From an uncultured Clostridia bacterium (GTDB lineage Bacteria > Bacillota > Clostridia > Christensenellales > Borkfalkiaceae): a DNA stretch of 53,040 bases. Of the stretch, positions 6,850 through 16,149 are shown one piece after another. Where the stretch lies: NCBI GenBank assembly GCA_949286835.1, contig CASEDP010000009.1, positions 1 through 53,040 on the forward strand, read 5' to 3'. Within the stretch, counting starts at the first letter, position 1. Each line of letters starts with the position of its first letter. Both the position numbers and the translations under genes were made by a program. A model generated the notes under the pieces. That model was not told where the DNA came from. It worked only from the letters and a program-made list of their open reading frames with translations, and did not search any database.

Positions 6850-7025
6850 ATTCTGAAAAGACAGGCGGCGTTATCGCCCGCGTTCCAGGCGCGCTGCGGG
6901 CGAAATTCAGGCGGCCGCAGGGCGCTTTCGGCTGCGCGCTGGCGGCAGGTCTGGGCGTCTGGGGCTTCTTCGCCTTCAGGAAGGCAAAGCGCCTTGCCGA
7001 CAGTCAGGAGACGTCGGAAGAATAA
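6846..7025 (+). CDS. Possible small single-pass membrane protein, 59 aa
   Basis: ATG 6846 overlaps the GH2 stop in the arrangement ATGA, suggesting translational coupling. The peptide has a basic N-terminal part (RVPGALRAKFRRPQG), one hydrophobic segment at about residues 28-44 (CALAAGLGVWGFFAF), and a short charged tail ending SQETSEE. I do not recognise it. It has no ribosome site apart from coupling, and the coding evidence is modest. The strong terminator lies 60 bases downstream, so the frame is within the GH2 transcript. Confidence 0.4.
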   Translation: MNSEKTGGVIARVPGALRAKFRRPQGAFGCALAAGLGVWGFFAFRKAKRLADSQETSEE

Positions 7026-7085
7026 AATGACGAGTACAAGTAATTTTTCTCCTTCATAAGTCACTTTTTCATCAATCACCTGGAG

Positions 7086-7126
7086 AGGGCGCGCACCGCT
7101 TTTTGCGGCGCGCGCCTTCTTTTTTT
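7086..7126 (+). terminator. Terminator of the GH2 transcript
   Basis: GGCGCGCACCGC and GCGGCGCGCGCC pair across a T-rich loop, followed by TTCTTTTTTT. This is a textbook intrinsic terminator. The rest of 7127-7300 shows no gene. Confidence 0.85.
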
Positions 7127-7300
7127 GTCCGCAGGAATGCGGATATTTTTTGTGCCTTGAGTTACCCCGCAAGGCTGTCTTTCGCGGCGGACGACATATA
7201 TCTGTATTTTTTGCCGCGGGTACAAAAATGAAGCAACGTATGCTGAAAATTGCGGCGTTCAGCGCGCTGTATTTGTCGCCTGCGCACCCCTTTTCCGCTA

Positions 7301-7380
7301 TTGAAAAAGCCCTGTTTATATGATACAAATGTATATCAATGAACAGCATATATGTTGTTTATATCCGCGACAAATGTATA
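7301..7380 (+). promoter_or_regulatory. Promoter and repeated operator of the XRE gene
   Basis: TTGAAA at 7301-7306, a 17-base spacer and TACAAA at 7324-7329 form a plausible promoter. ACAAATGTATA occurs at 7325-7335, over the -10 box, and again at 7370-7380, exactly 45 bases on. Two direct copies with one covering the promoter suggest autorepression by the XRE protein. Confidence 0.5.
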
Positions 7381-7411
7381 ACATAATAAGTAAGAACGAA
7401 AGGGGAGATTT

Positions 7412-7720
7412 ATGGAAATTCTTGAGCGCATCAGACAGCTTAGAGACGAGCGGGGGTGGACCAACTACCGCCTCACCGAAGAGGCGCAACTCAACAATTC
7501 GACCCTGCAACATATGTTCGAGCGAGGAACTATGCCGTCCATTTCTACGCTTACGGCATTATGCGGGGCGTTCGGCATTACGCTTTCACAGTTTTTCTGC
7601 GAGGACGACGGTTCGGTCATATTGTCTGATGAGGAGCGCAGGCTCGTTCAGACTTTCAGAAAACTCAATCAGAGGGACAGGAACATCATAGCGAGGGTGC
7701 TTGAAGAGCTTGGCAGATAG
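7412..7720 (+). CDS. XRE-family transcriptional regulator, 102 aa
   Basis: A Cro/CI-type helix-turn-helix occupies residues 1-62 (ILERIRQLRDERGWTNYRL, then NNSTLQHMFERGTMPSIST). A conserved family tail follows (LSQFFCEDD, then LSDEERRLVQTFRKLNQRD), as commonly seen in clostridial stand-alone regulators. The start is ATG 7412, with AAAGGGGAG 6 bases upstream. It is encoded just before the LytTR regulator and the GH3 genes, so control of that glycosidase cluster is possible but only inferred from position. Confidence 0.9.
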   Translation: MEILERIRQLRDERGWTNYRLTEEAQLNNSTLQHMFERGTMPSISTLTALCGAFGITLSQFFCEDDGSVILSDEERRLVQTFRKLNQRDRNIIARVLEELGR

Positions 7721-7798
7721 ACATATGCGCGGCGGCGCGGGCTCTTAAGGCGGCAAGGCGTTCCTGCCCTTTATTGCGGGCTAAATTACGGGGTACAT

Positions 7799-8521
7799 AT
7801 GATAAATGTTGCAATAATCGAACAAAATCAGACAGAGGCGAAATATCTTGTCGACTGTTTCAGGTACATAACCGAAACTGACGGGCGGCAATTTTTTATT
7901 TCTCAGTTTTTAAGCCCGCTGGTTTTTTTCGAGCGGTTCGAGCAGTATTACGATATAGTCGTGCTCAATACCGCCCTCCCGATGATGGACGGAATGGAGG
8001 TTGCAAGACAGCTCCGTAAGATTAACAGGGATATCGGCATAGTCTTTGTGTCGGACGACGATAAAATGGCGATAAAGGGTTACGAGGTCTCTGCGCTGGA
8101 TTATATTTTAAAGCCGTTCACCAAGCAGGAATTCTGCGCGAGGATAAACCGAATAATTCCGCACGTCAACAAAAAGCTGACAAACTCAATACTCGTAAAC
8201 TTCAAGGACAAGTCGGTCTTTTTCTCCGTCGGAAGAATTATCTACCTCGAGACGCAGGGGCACTATATAATCTATCACACGACCGACGGTGACTTTTCGG
8301 AGTATTCGACGATGAAGAAGGCGGAACAGACGCTTTCAAGGTTCGGCATTTTTGTCAAGTGCAATCAATGCTATCTGGTTAACCTTGCCTATATTGACAG
8401 AATGTTGCCGGACGGCGTAGTGGTCGCTGGCAAAAAACTTGCCGTGTCGCGCCAACAGAAAAAGAAGTTTGTCGCCGCCCTTGCGGAATACGGTCAAAGC
8501 AATATGCACAAATGGCAGTAA
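7799..8521 (+). CDS. LytTR response regulator with degenerate receiver, 240 aa
   Basis: The N-terminal receiver domain spans about residues 1-120 and the C-terminal LytTR DNA-binding domain about 135-232 (RIIYLETQGHYIIYHTTDG, then FVKCNQCYLVNLAYIDRM). The receiver keeps the conserved Lys in YILKPF. At the phosphoacceptor site, however, it has Asn57 (VVLNTALPMMDGME) where the family has Asp, and the acidic pair near the N-terminus is reduced to Glu8-Gln9. No histidine kinase gene lies nearby. I infer a phosphorylation-independent regulator. Family members bind paired direct repeats upstream of targets; the adjacent GH3 gene is the obvious candidate. A terminator follows. Confidence 0.9.
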   Translation: MINVAIIEQNQTEAKYLVDCFRYITETDGRQFFISQFLSPLVFFERFEQYYDIVVLNTALPMMDGMEVARQLRKINRDIGIVFVSDDDKMAIKGYEVSALDYILKPFTKQEFCARINRIIPHVNKKLTNSILVNFKDKSVFFSVGRIIYLETQGHYIIYHTTDGDFSEYSTMKKAEQTLSRFGIFVKCNQCYLVNLAYIDRMLPDGVVVAGKKLAVSRQQKKKFVAALAEYGQSNMHKWQ

Positions 8522-8537
8522 GCTCATTTATGGGTCG

Positions 8538-8566
8538 CGCCGCGGAATGTTCCGCGGCGTTTTTTT
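8538..8566 (+). terminator. Terminator of the LytTR gene
   Basis: CGCCGCGGAA and TTCCGCGGCG enclose a 2-base spacer (effectively a 4-6 base loop), followed by seven T residues. Confidence 0.9.
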
Positions 8567-8674
8567 CGTCTTGGTTGCCGCCATCCCTTCCGAATTGCCC
8601 GCCTGCGGCGCCGTCGGGGTATGACGAACGCCGAATTTTCTGCGCAAAATACAGAATAATCTGAAAATGGTTTC

Positions 8675-8751
8675 GGCAAATGATTGTATGCTATAATGCA
8701 CTACGCTGTTAAGAAATAACAATTTTAACGCAAAAAATGAACAATTCAACG
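8675..8751 (+). promoter_or_regulatory. GH3 promoter region with possible LytTR half-sites
   Basis: A good -10 box TATAAT lies at 8692-8697 with a poor -35 (TTTCGG-like), which suggests an activator-dependent promoter. AACG occurs at 8727-8730 and 8748-8751, 21 bases apart, close to two helical turns and similar to LytTR half-site spacing. These sites lie downstream of the -10 box, so repression would be as likely as activation. Weak evidence. Confidence 0.3.
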
Positions 8752-8768
8752 GACAGGAGGAAAAGTTG

Positions 8769-11700
8769 ATGACAAAGAAGAACTTGAAAGGCATTGCCTT
8801 AAAGACTTCCACGTTTGCATTGGCCGGACTTATGGCGGTGTCTACCTTCGTGGTGGCGTCGCAGATGTCGTCGTTCAACGCCAGCGCGGAAACTGAAGGC
8901 GCACTCTACAGTTCAGACTACGACAGCAAGCACGAGGCTATAATGGCCGGCTACGAGCTCAACCTCAGGGTTGCGGAAGAAGGTATGGTTCTCTTGAAGA
9001 ACGAGAACAAAGCGCTTCCCATTCCCACGGTAAAGGGGCTCAACGCGACGCGCGTCACCGTGTTCGGCTATGCGGGCGCAAAGCCTTCGGGCGGTTCGTC
9101 GGGTAACGGCGGCGACACTTCGGGCGGCATTGTCGGCAATGCGGGCAGCGTATATTCGACGCTCGAAGCGGTAGGATACAAGGTAAATCCCTATGTAAAG
9201 AGCTTCTACAATACCCAGGTCGGGTTGGGCAAGACCAGCGACTATCAGATTAAAGACGCCTATGCTCAGGAAAAGGATAAGCTCTCCGACAGCTATACGG
9301 CTTACAGCGACGCGGCGTTCATCGTGCTCACAATGGGCGACACGACGGCGACGGGGGAAGATGCCATCGACTATAATCTTCAGTTCAACAAGTGCCAGCT
9401 CGACCTCATCGACGAGGTGATTGCGAGCGGCGTGTTCGATAAGGTAGTCGTGCTCATCAATAAGTCCTATCCCGTTGAACTCGACACAATCAAGAACAAT
9501 CCCGGCGTAGACGCAATTCTGCTCGTCGGCGAGACGGGTACCAACGGTCTTGTCTCTGCGGGACCCATTATCTGCGGCGACGTAAATCCTTCGGGACGCC
9601 TTTCCGACAGCTATCCCGTAGATCTGAGCAAAGACCCTTCGTACGTCAACTTCCCCAACAGGGCAGGCGGTCTCGGCAAGTATGTCGATGCCGACGGCAA
9701 GGATGTCTCCCTCAGCACGGCGGGCGCAGGTCAGTCGGGCTTCACCGACTATGAAGAGGGCATATACGTAGGCTACAGATATTGGGAGACCAGGGGCGCG
9801 GACGAGGGCGCCGAGTGGTACAACGACAACGTCTCCTACACATTCGGCTACGGTATGTCCTATACGACCTTCTCCTGGGAAGTAACTCCCCGCAAGGCGG
9901 CAGGCAGCGAAATAACCGAAAAGGACGTCCTCAAGTTCGACGTCAAGGTCACCAACACCGGCGACTATGCGGGCAAGGAAGTCGTTCAGCTCTATCTCAA
10001 CGCGCCTTACTATACGGGCGAGATTGAAAAGGCTGAAAACGTTTTGGAGGACTTCGCCAAGACGGATACGCTTGCACCCGGCGAAAGCCAGGTTGTCACC
10101 CTTTCCGTAAAGGTTTCCGACCTCGCTTCCTATGACTGGAACGACGCTAACGGCAACGGCATAAGGGGATATGAGCTTGACAACGGCGCGTACAACCTGA
10201 GGATTGCCACGTCCTCGCACTACGACGCAGGCAACGGCAAGGACACGCAGGTTACATACAACGTCAACGGAACGGACGGCACAAACGGCAGAAAGTCAAT
10301 TTATGTCGACAAGTCCGAGACGGGTTATACAATAGAGAACCAGTTTGAAGATATGAACGCATATGCGTCGGGCTTCTCCGCAACGCTTACGGATAAGGAC
10401 GGCAAGGCATATTCGACATATAAGATGTTCGACAACGACAAGGGCTTCGACAAGGCGCTTTCGAGGGCTGACTGGACGGGCACCTTCCCCACGGCTCCCC
10501 AGAACTTAAAGACCACCCTCGAAGAGCTCAAGGAAGTCAGGACGCTCGGGCACACCGACAACGAAACCGACCCCTGGTATGTTGCCGAAGAGGATATGCC
10601 CGAGTATATGACCGAAGAGGAGAGGGCTGCGGCGATTGCCGACGGCAAGACGCAGGGCGACGTTCTTCTCACCGACCTGATGGGCAAGTCGTACGACGAT
10701 CCTCTCTGGGATAAGCTTCTCGACCAGCTCACGCTGCTCGAAATGCAGGATCTCGTCAACTATGCAGGCTGGCAGACGCTTGAAATCCCCTATATCGGCA
10801 AGCCCGCATCGCGCGACACCGACGGTCCTAAGGGCTGGACGGGCAGCAATATCGCAGGCGAAGCAGGCAATATGTTCTGCTCCGAACCCGTAATTGCGGC
10901 AACATTCAACGTCGACCTCATCTATGAAATCGGCAAGAACGTAGGCGATCAGGGTCTCTGGGGCTCTTCCGACCGTACGGACGGCGGACTTCAGGAAGCT
11001 TACACCTGCTGGTATGCACCCGGTATGAACATTCACCGCGGCGCATTCGACTCCAGATTTATCGAATACTACTCCGAAGATCCCGTGCTCACGGGCAAGG
11101 CGGCTGCTGCCATTTCCCTCGGACTTAAGGAAAAGGGCGCATATATGACGATGAAGCACTTCGCGCTTCACAACGACGGCTCGACCGTGCGCGCATCCTT
11201 CTTCGGCACGGGCTATGACGGTCTCTCCGCCTGGGTCAACGAGCAGGCGCTCCGCGAAGTATATCTCAGGGGCTACGAAATCTGCGTTGAGGAGGGCGAT
11301 GCTATCTCCGCAATGTCTTCGTTCACCCGTTTCGGCAACACCTGGGCAGGCGCAAGCTATTCGCTGTGCACAGAAATTTACAGGAATGAATGGGGCGCAA
11401 AGGGCTACATTGTAACCGATATCGTGCTCACCGATTTCCAGGACGGCAATCAAGCGCTTCGCGCAGGCAACGACTGCTTGCTCACAGCGACGTTCATAGG
11501 CGACATCGGAATGGTCAAGCTCGTCGACGAGGAAGGCAACCTGCTTCCTGCAGAGGAGCGCAACTGCGAACTCAACGCGACGCAGGTGACCGCAATGCGC
11601 AACGCCGCTAAGCATATGCTCTGGGCGGTAGTCAACAGCAACGCAATGCAGGCGCCTATGGGCGCAGAGGTGAGGTATGCCGCAACCGAGGCAGGGCTTG

Positions 11701-12161
11701 GCGCTGTCAGCGGCACGGCGGTAGAAATCGACCTTGCAACGGCTACTCTCGGCACGAGAAATGAGTACGGCACGATAAGCTACGCCGTAACCGACGGTGC
11801 CCTTCCCGCAGGCGTCAAGCTCAGCGCGGACGGCAAGCTTACCGGTACCCCTACGACGGCAGGCGTCTACACCTTCACGGTAACGGCAAGCGCTGACAGC
11901 TACATAAGCGACAGCGTAACTTACACCATAACCGTAACGGCACCCGAAAAGGCTCCCGATTACAGCGAGATAACCGGTTCAGTCGACAATGCGACGGGCA
12001 CGATAACGGGCGACATCGGCGACCTTCAGGCGGCAATCGACAAGAATGCCTCCGACATAGCGGGCGTTCAGACGGCGGTAATAGTATCCGTAGTCGTTGC
12101 AACGGTGGTAATCCTTGCGGCAGGCGCCGTGGTGGTCATCATTCTCAAAAAGAAGAACTGA
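8769..12161 (+). CDS. Membrane-anchored GH3 beta-glycosidase, permuted, 1130 aa
   Basis: The start is ATG 8769 after GGACAGGAGGAAAAG. A signal peptide covers residues 1 to about 41 (FALAGLMAVSTFVVASQ). The domain order is reversed relative to classical GH3: the alpha/beta sandwich comes first (RVAEEGMVLLKNENKALPI), then a fibronectin-III-like domain, then the TIM barrel with KHFALHNDG and the nucleophile Asp884 in GYIVTDIVLTDF. A putative Ig-like (He_PIG) domain follows at about 985-1057 (LPAGVKLSADGKLTGTPTT). A membrane helix at about 1103-1126 ends in KKK, holding the enzyme on the outer face. Related enzymes act as beta-glucosidases or beta-xylosidases; specificity cannot be read here. It heads a cluster with a carbohydrate-binding lipoprotein and a second GH3. 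Confidence 0.92.
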   Translation: MTKKNLKGIALKTSTFALAGLMAVSTFVVASQMSSFNASAETEGALYSSDYDSKHEAIMAGYELNLRVAEEGMVLLKNENKALPIPTVKGLNATRVTVFGYAGAKPSGGSSGNGGDTSGGIVGNAGSVYSTLEAVGYKVNPYVKSFYNTQVGLGKTSDYQIKDAYAQEKDKLSDSYTAYSDAAFIVLTMGDTTATGEDAIDYNLQFNKCQLDLIDEVIASGVFDKVVVLINKSYPVELDTIKNNPGVDAILLVGETGTNGLVSAGPIICGDVNPSGRLSDSYPVDLSKDPSYVNFPNRAGGLGKYVDADGKDVSLSTAGAGQSGFTDYEEGIYVGYRYWETRGADEGAEWYNDNVSYTFGYGMSYTTFSWEVTPRKAAGSEITEKDVLKFDVKVTNTGDYAGKEVVQLYLNAPYYTGEIEKAENVLEDFAKTDTLAPGESQVVTLSVKVSDLASYDWNDANGNGIRGYELDNGAYNLRIATSSHYDAGNGKDTQVTYNVNGTDGTNGRKSIYVDKSETGYTIENQFEDMNAYASGFSATLTDKDGKAYSTYKMFDNDKGFDKALSRADWTGTFPTAPQNLKTTLEELKEVRTLGHTDNETDPWYVAEEDMPEYMTEEERAAAIADGKTQGDVLLTDLMGKSYDDPLWDKLLDQLTLLEMQDLVNYAGWQTLEIPYIGKPASRDTDGPKGWTGSNIAGEAGNMFCSEPVIAATFNVDLIYEIGKNVGDQGLWGSSDRTDGGLQEAYTCWYAPGMNIHRGAFDSRFIEYYSEDPVLTGKAAAAISLGLKEKGAYMTMKHFALHNDGSTVRASFFGTGYDGLSAWVNEQALREVYLRGYEICVEEGDAISAMSSFTRFGNTWAGASYSLCTEIYRNEWGAKGYIVTDIVLTDFQDGNQALRAGNDCLLTATFIGDIGMVKLVDEEGNLLPAEERNCELNATQVTAMRNAAKHMLWAVVNSNAMQAPMGAEVRYAATEAGLGAVSGTAVEIDLATATLGTRNEYGTISYAVTDGALPAGVKLSADGKLTGTPTTAGVYTFTVTASADSYISDSVTYTITVTAPEKAPDYSEITGSVDNATGTITGDIGDLQAAIDKNASDIAGVQTAVIVSVVVATVVILAAGAVVVIILKKKN

Positions 12162-12250
12162 TTTAACTTCGGGTTAAAGCAGTGAGGTAAACGGACAGAG
12201 GGGGGTCTTTCGGCTCCCCTCTGAATAACTGATATGAGGTATAAAGGACA

Positions 12251-12958
12251 ATGAAAAAACTACTTAAAAACATCGCAATGTTACTCATTATGGCTTCGCT
12301 TGCGTGCGGCGCGGCATTCAGCTTTGCGGCTTGCACAGACACCGACGATACCGGCAAAAATCCCGGCGGCGTCACCGACGACGATAAGGGCAATGAAGAG
12401 GATGACGACGGGAAGGAAGAACAGCCCGGCGGCGATAACGAGGCTCAGGAATATGTATTTGAAGCCGAATACATAGACCTTACGGGGGTAAAGGGCACGG
12501 GCATATCCGGTTCTCCTTCGGGCACCGATATGATTTCCTATCAGAAGAACGCCAGCAACAGCTATGCCGTCGGTTCGCTTCACAGGACGGGCATTTCGCT
12601 CAAGTTCAGCTTCACGTCGGACGCTGCGGGCAAGGCAGAGCTCACGTTAAAGCTCGGCAACGAGGGCGCGCCTCTTCCCGTCAATTCGGCAAACTTCAGA
12701 ATAATTGTAAACGGAACGGAGATAACCTACGACGCAGGCAGCATTCCCCAGAACACCAACCCCAGGGGCATTGATTTCTATGACTACGAAGTAGGCGAAA
12801 TCGACGTCGTCAGCGACGAAAACGTAATCGAGTTCATCGTCGGCGAAAATACGCTGATGAACGGCTCTACCCAGGGTCCCATCTTCGACGCTATAACCTT
12901 AAACTCCGCCGCAACGCTGGTGTTCGACGCGCACGAGGACAATCTCGACGACGTTTGA
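12251..12958 (+). CDS. Carbohydrate-binding-module-like lipoprotein, 235 aa
   Basis: The signal peptide ends in a lipobox, with Cys28 in SFAACTD as the lipid attachment point. An acidic, Gly- and Asp-rich spacer follows (about 29-66). The folded part opens YVFEAEYIDLTGVKGTGI, a typical opening for CBM6/CBM35-type beta-sandwich modules. It has no catalytic motif, so it probably tethers glycan to the cell surface. Placement between two surface GH3 enzymes suggests they share a substrate. The CBM family call is by pattern only. The start is ATG 12251, preceded by a weak AAAGGA. Confidence 0.75.
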   Translation: MKKLLKNIAMLLIMASLACGAAFSFAACTDTDDTGKNPGGVTDDDKGNEEDDDGKEEQPGGDNEAQEYVFEAEYIDLTGVKGTGISGSPSGTDMISYQKNASNSYAVGSLHRTGISLKFSFTSDAAGKAELTLKLGNEGAPLPVNSANFRIIVNGTEITYDAGSIPQNTNPRGIDFYDYEVGEIDVVSDENVIEFIVGENTLMNGSTQGPIFDAITLNSAATLVFDAHEDNLDDV

Positions 12959-12983
12959 TAATCTTTGAAAAACAGGAGAAGAT

Positions 12984-15893
12984 ATGAACAACATACTCAA
13001 ACCCTTCAGGTTTCTCTTCAGGCAGACGAGGACGGCGGTGTGGTTCATAGTTACCGTGGTAATGGCAGTCGTGCTGCTGGCGGTCAATCTCGTCGCAACG
13101 CAGAATACCTTCATCTATCAGACGCTCTGTTCCGTCCTCGGCAAGGAGGAGATGATTATCTCCGAAGACGAGGACGAGGGCAGCAAGATGTACACCGCCG
13201 ACTATGAAAGCAAGGCAGAAGCGCTTGCGGCTGCAAATGAACTCAACGAAAAGGTCGAAGAGGAGGGAATAGTTCTCCTCAAGAACGAAAATTCGCTTCC
13301 CCTTGCGTCCGGCGCAAAGGTATCTGTCTTCGGCAAGAATTCCGTCAACTTCGTCTATGGCGGTTCGGGTTCATCAAACAGCAACGCAACCGACAGGATA
13401 GACTTGTACAAGAGCCTTTCGGATGCGGACATAAGCTATAACCCCGCCCTCAAGGCGTTCTACGAGGACAACAGCCGTTCTGGCGCAGGCAGACCTGCAA
13501 ACCCCGCGATAGAAGCTTCTACGGTTGCGGGTTTCCCCACGGGCGAAACGCCCGTAGGCTCGTATTCCTCGGTAACGGGCAGCTATGGGGAGTATGACGA
13601 CGCCGCAATCGTCGTCATCTCGAGGATAGGAGGCGAGGGCTTCGACCTTCCCAGGACAATGCAGACGAGTTTCGGTTCCGACGCGTCCAAGATCGAGGGC
13701 GCAAAGAGCACGGACAGCCACTATCTTGAACTCGACCAGAACGAAGAGGATATGATAAAGCACGTCTGCGAAAACTTCGATAACGTAATCGTGCTTCTCA
13801 ATACGGGCACGACTATGGAGCTCGGCTTCCTTGACAGCTATCCCCAGATAAAGGGCTGCCTTTGGGTAGGTTTCCCCGGCGCGTCGGGTGCGGCAGCAAT
13901 CGGCAGAGTGCTCACTGGCAAAGTCAATCCTTCGGGGCACACGACTGATACTTACATCAAGGATATGACCAAAGACCCCAGTTGGGCAAACTTTGCCAAC
14001 AACAGGGTAGGTGGCGGCAACGAATATACCGTCGACGGAAAGGCGCAGGACTATTACTTCGTCGACTACGAAGAGGGCATATATGTCGGCTATCGCTATT
14101 GGGAGACGAGGGGCTTCACCGACGGAGAAAAGTGGTATTCGGACAATGTGATGTTCCCTATGGGTTACGGGCTTTCCTATACCGATTTCTCCTGGAAGGT
14201 AATCAATAAGCCGGCTTCCGTGCAGACCGTAACGGGCGAGGACGTCATAAAGGTAGAGGTTGAAGTCACCAACGAAGGCGATATGGCGGGCAAGGACGTA
14301 GTACAGCTCTACTACACCGCGCCCTATACCCCGGGCGGCATCGAAAAGTCGCACGTAGTGCTCGGCGATTTTGAAAAGGTAGAGGTTGCGGCGCACCGCT
14401 CCGAAACGGTAACTCTCGAACTAAAGGTGTCGGATATGAAATCCTATGACTATTCGGGCGCCAACGAAAATCCCCACAAGGGATACGAGCTGGAGGCGGG
14501 CGACTATGAGATAAAGATATGTCAGGACGCGCACACCGTCGTCGACAGCATAACCTATAACGTGGCAGAAACGGAATACTATGACGAAGGCGTCACCGAA
14601 GGCGTAACCGTCGAAAACCGCTTTGACGACGTGTCCTCGCACATAGCGACATATCTTTCAAGAAACGATTGGGACGGCACGTTCCCTGCGGCGCCCACGG
14701 CGACCGACAGGGGCGTCACGGCTGACTTTATCTCCTCTCTCAAGTATAAAAGGAACGACGCGGGCAAGCCCTGGTACACCGACGAAACGCCTGCAACCGA
14801 CCAGTCCAACGGACTGATGCTTGCAGACCTCGTCGGCAAGGAATACGACGACCCTGACTGGGAAAAGCTTTTAGACCAGCTCGGCTATGAGGATATGCTC
14901 GACCTCATCTGCATAGGCAACTATCAGACGATAGAGCTTATGGACAAGATAGGCAAGCCCCCCACAACCGATTCCGACGGACCCAGCGGCTTTACAAGCT
15001 TTATGGGCGTCGGCGACAGCGTGCCCGTCTACGGCACCTGCACGTATGCGGCGGAGACCGTGCTCGGCGCAACCTGGAATGAAGAGCTTGCCTATGAAAT
15101 GGGCAAGATGGTGGGCAACGAAGGGCTTATAGGCAACGAGCGCGGCGACAAGATGCCGTATTCCGGCTGGTACGCGCCTGCGGTCAATATTCACAGAAGC
15201 GCGTTCGGCGGCAGAAATTGGGAATACTACTCCGAGGACGGATTGCTTTCGGGCAGATTGGCGGCACAGGTAGTCAAGGGCTGCGCCGAAAAGGGCGTCT
15301 ATTGCACGGTAAAGCACTTTGCCGCAAACGAGCAGGAGACCAACCGCGACAGCAACGGACTGATAACCTGGCTCAACGAGCAGGCTTTTAGGGAGATATA
15401 TTTAAAGCCGTTCGAGATAACCGTCGTCGAAGGTCAGACGACGGCGATAATGTCCTCTTTCAACCGTCTCGGCACTACCTGGGCGGGCGGCAGCTATGCG
15501 CTTCTTACGGGCGTTCTCCGCGACGAGTGGGGCTTCGACGGTATGGTAATCACCGACTACGCGCTTCAGAGCTATATGAACGCAGACCAGATGATACGTG
15601 CGGGCGGCGACTTGTCGCTTGCCCAGGGCGCGAGAATGGTGGACATTGACAGACAGGGCGCGGATGCAACGACGCTTGCGGCAATGCGCAATGCCACTAA
15701 GAACGTACTCTATACGGTAGCAAACAGCAACGCTATGAACCTCAACATACAGGGCAAGAGAGCGCCCGTATGGGTCAGGATTATGATCGGCGTCGACGTC
15801 GGCATAGTCGTCGCGCTTGCCGGCTGGGGCGTATGGGCAATAGTCTCTGCAAAGAAAAAGCGGGCAAATGTCCGTGAGCCGGAAGGCGAATAA
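12984..15893 (+). CDS. Second membrane-anchored permuted GH3, 969 aa
   Basis: This is a paralogue of the GH3 at 8769 with the same reversed domain order, but it is anchored differently. It has a non-cleaved N-terminal membrane helix at about residues 18-40 (TAVWFIVTVVMAVVLLAV) and a second helix at about 938-957, followed by a basic tail. The sandwich domain shows KVEEEGIVLLKNENSLPLA and NFVYGGSGSS. The TIM barrel shows VKHFAANEQET and the nucleophile Asp858 in GFDGMVITDYAL. There is no Ig-like domain at the C-terminus. The start is ATG 12984, with AGGAGA 6-8 bases upstream. It ends the glycosidase operon before a strong terminator. Confidence 0.92.
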   Translation: MNNILKPFRFLFRQTRTAVWFIVTVVMAVVLLAVNLVATQNTFIYQTLCSVLGKEEMIISEDEDEGSKMYTADYESKAEALAAANELNEKVEEEGIVLLKNENSLPLASGAKVSVFGKNSVNFVYGGSGSSNSNATDRIDLYKSLSDADISYNPALKAFYEDNSRSGAGRPANPAIEASTVAGFPTGETPVGSYSSVTGSYGEYDDAAIVVISRIGGEGFDLPRTMQTSFGSDASKIEGAKSTDSHYLELDQNEEDMIKHVCENFDNVIVLLNTGTTMELGFLDSYPQIKGCLWVGFPGASGAAAIGRVLTGKVNPSGHTTDTYIKDMTKDPSWANFANNRVGGGNEYTVDGKAQDYYFVDYEEGIYVGYRYWETRGFTDGEKWYSDNVMFPMGYGLSYTDFSWKVINKPASVQTVTGEDVIKVEVEVTNEGDMAGKDVVQLYYTAPYTPGGIEKSHVVLGDFEKVEVAAHRSETVTLELKVSDMKSYDYSGANENPHKGYELEAGDYEIKICQDAHTVVDSITYNVAETEYYDEGVTEGVTVENRFDDVSSHIATYLSRNDWDGTFPAAPTATDRGVTADFISSLKYKRNDAGKPWYTDETPATDQSNGLMLADLVGKEYDDPDWEKLLDQLGYEDMLDLICIGNYQTIELMDKIGKPPTTDSDGPSGFTSFMGVGDSVPVYGTCTYAAETVLGATWNEELAYEMGKMVGNEGLIGNERGDKMPYSGWYAPAVNIHRSAFGGRNWEYYSEDGLLSGRLAAQVVKGCAEKGVYCTVKHFAANEQETNRDSNGLITWLNEQAFREIYLKPFEITVVEGQTTAIMSSFNRLGTTWAGGSYALLTGVLRDEWGFDGMVITDYALQSYMNADQMIRAGGDLSLAQGARMVDIDRQGADATTLAAMRNATKNVLYTVANSNAMNLNIQGKRAPVWVRIMIGVDVGIVVALAGWGVWAIVSAKKKRANVREPEGE

Positions 15894-15974
15894 CCGACAA
15901 GCTGAATATCTGCGGCGGCGGGCAATTTGAGCCCGCCCCGCCGAACGGACAAAACAACTGCAACAAAAGTAAGT

Positions 15975-16014
15975 GCGCCCTGCCGCCGTCGCGGCAGGGC
16001 GCCTTTCTGTTTTT
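15975..16014 (+). terminator. Terminator of the GH3 operon
   Basis: GCGCCCTGCCGC and GCGGCAGGGCGC are separated by CGTC and followed by CTTTCTGTTTTT. The stretch 16015-16110 beyond it shows no gene. Confidence 0.85.
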
Positions 16015-16114
16015 GCAAAAACTCTGCCGCCGTGCGGCGTTCGGAACGGGGGACGGCATACTCGCCCCGTCATATATAATATATATGAAAATATTGAAAA
16101 GGGTCGCTTAATGT

Positions 16115-16143
16115 TTGACAGAGTTAAAACTTTGTCGTAGAAT
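16115..16143 (+). promoter_or_regulatory. Sigma-A promoter of the atp operon
   Basis: Consensus TTGACA at 16115-16120, a 17-base spacer and TAGAAT at 16138-16143. The expected transcription start leaves a leader of about 290 bases before atpB. Confidence 0.85.
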
Positions 16144-16149
16144 AGCGGT

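Noticed and set aside
8913..11615. Long minus-strand frames across the first GH3 gene
   Set aside because: They overlap a certain gene and have no ribosome sites or family motifs.
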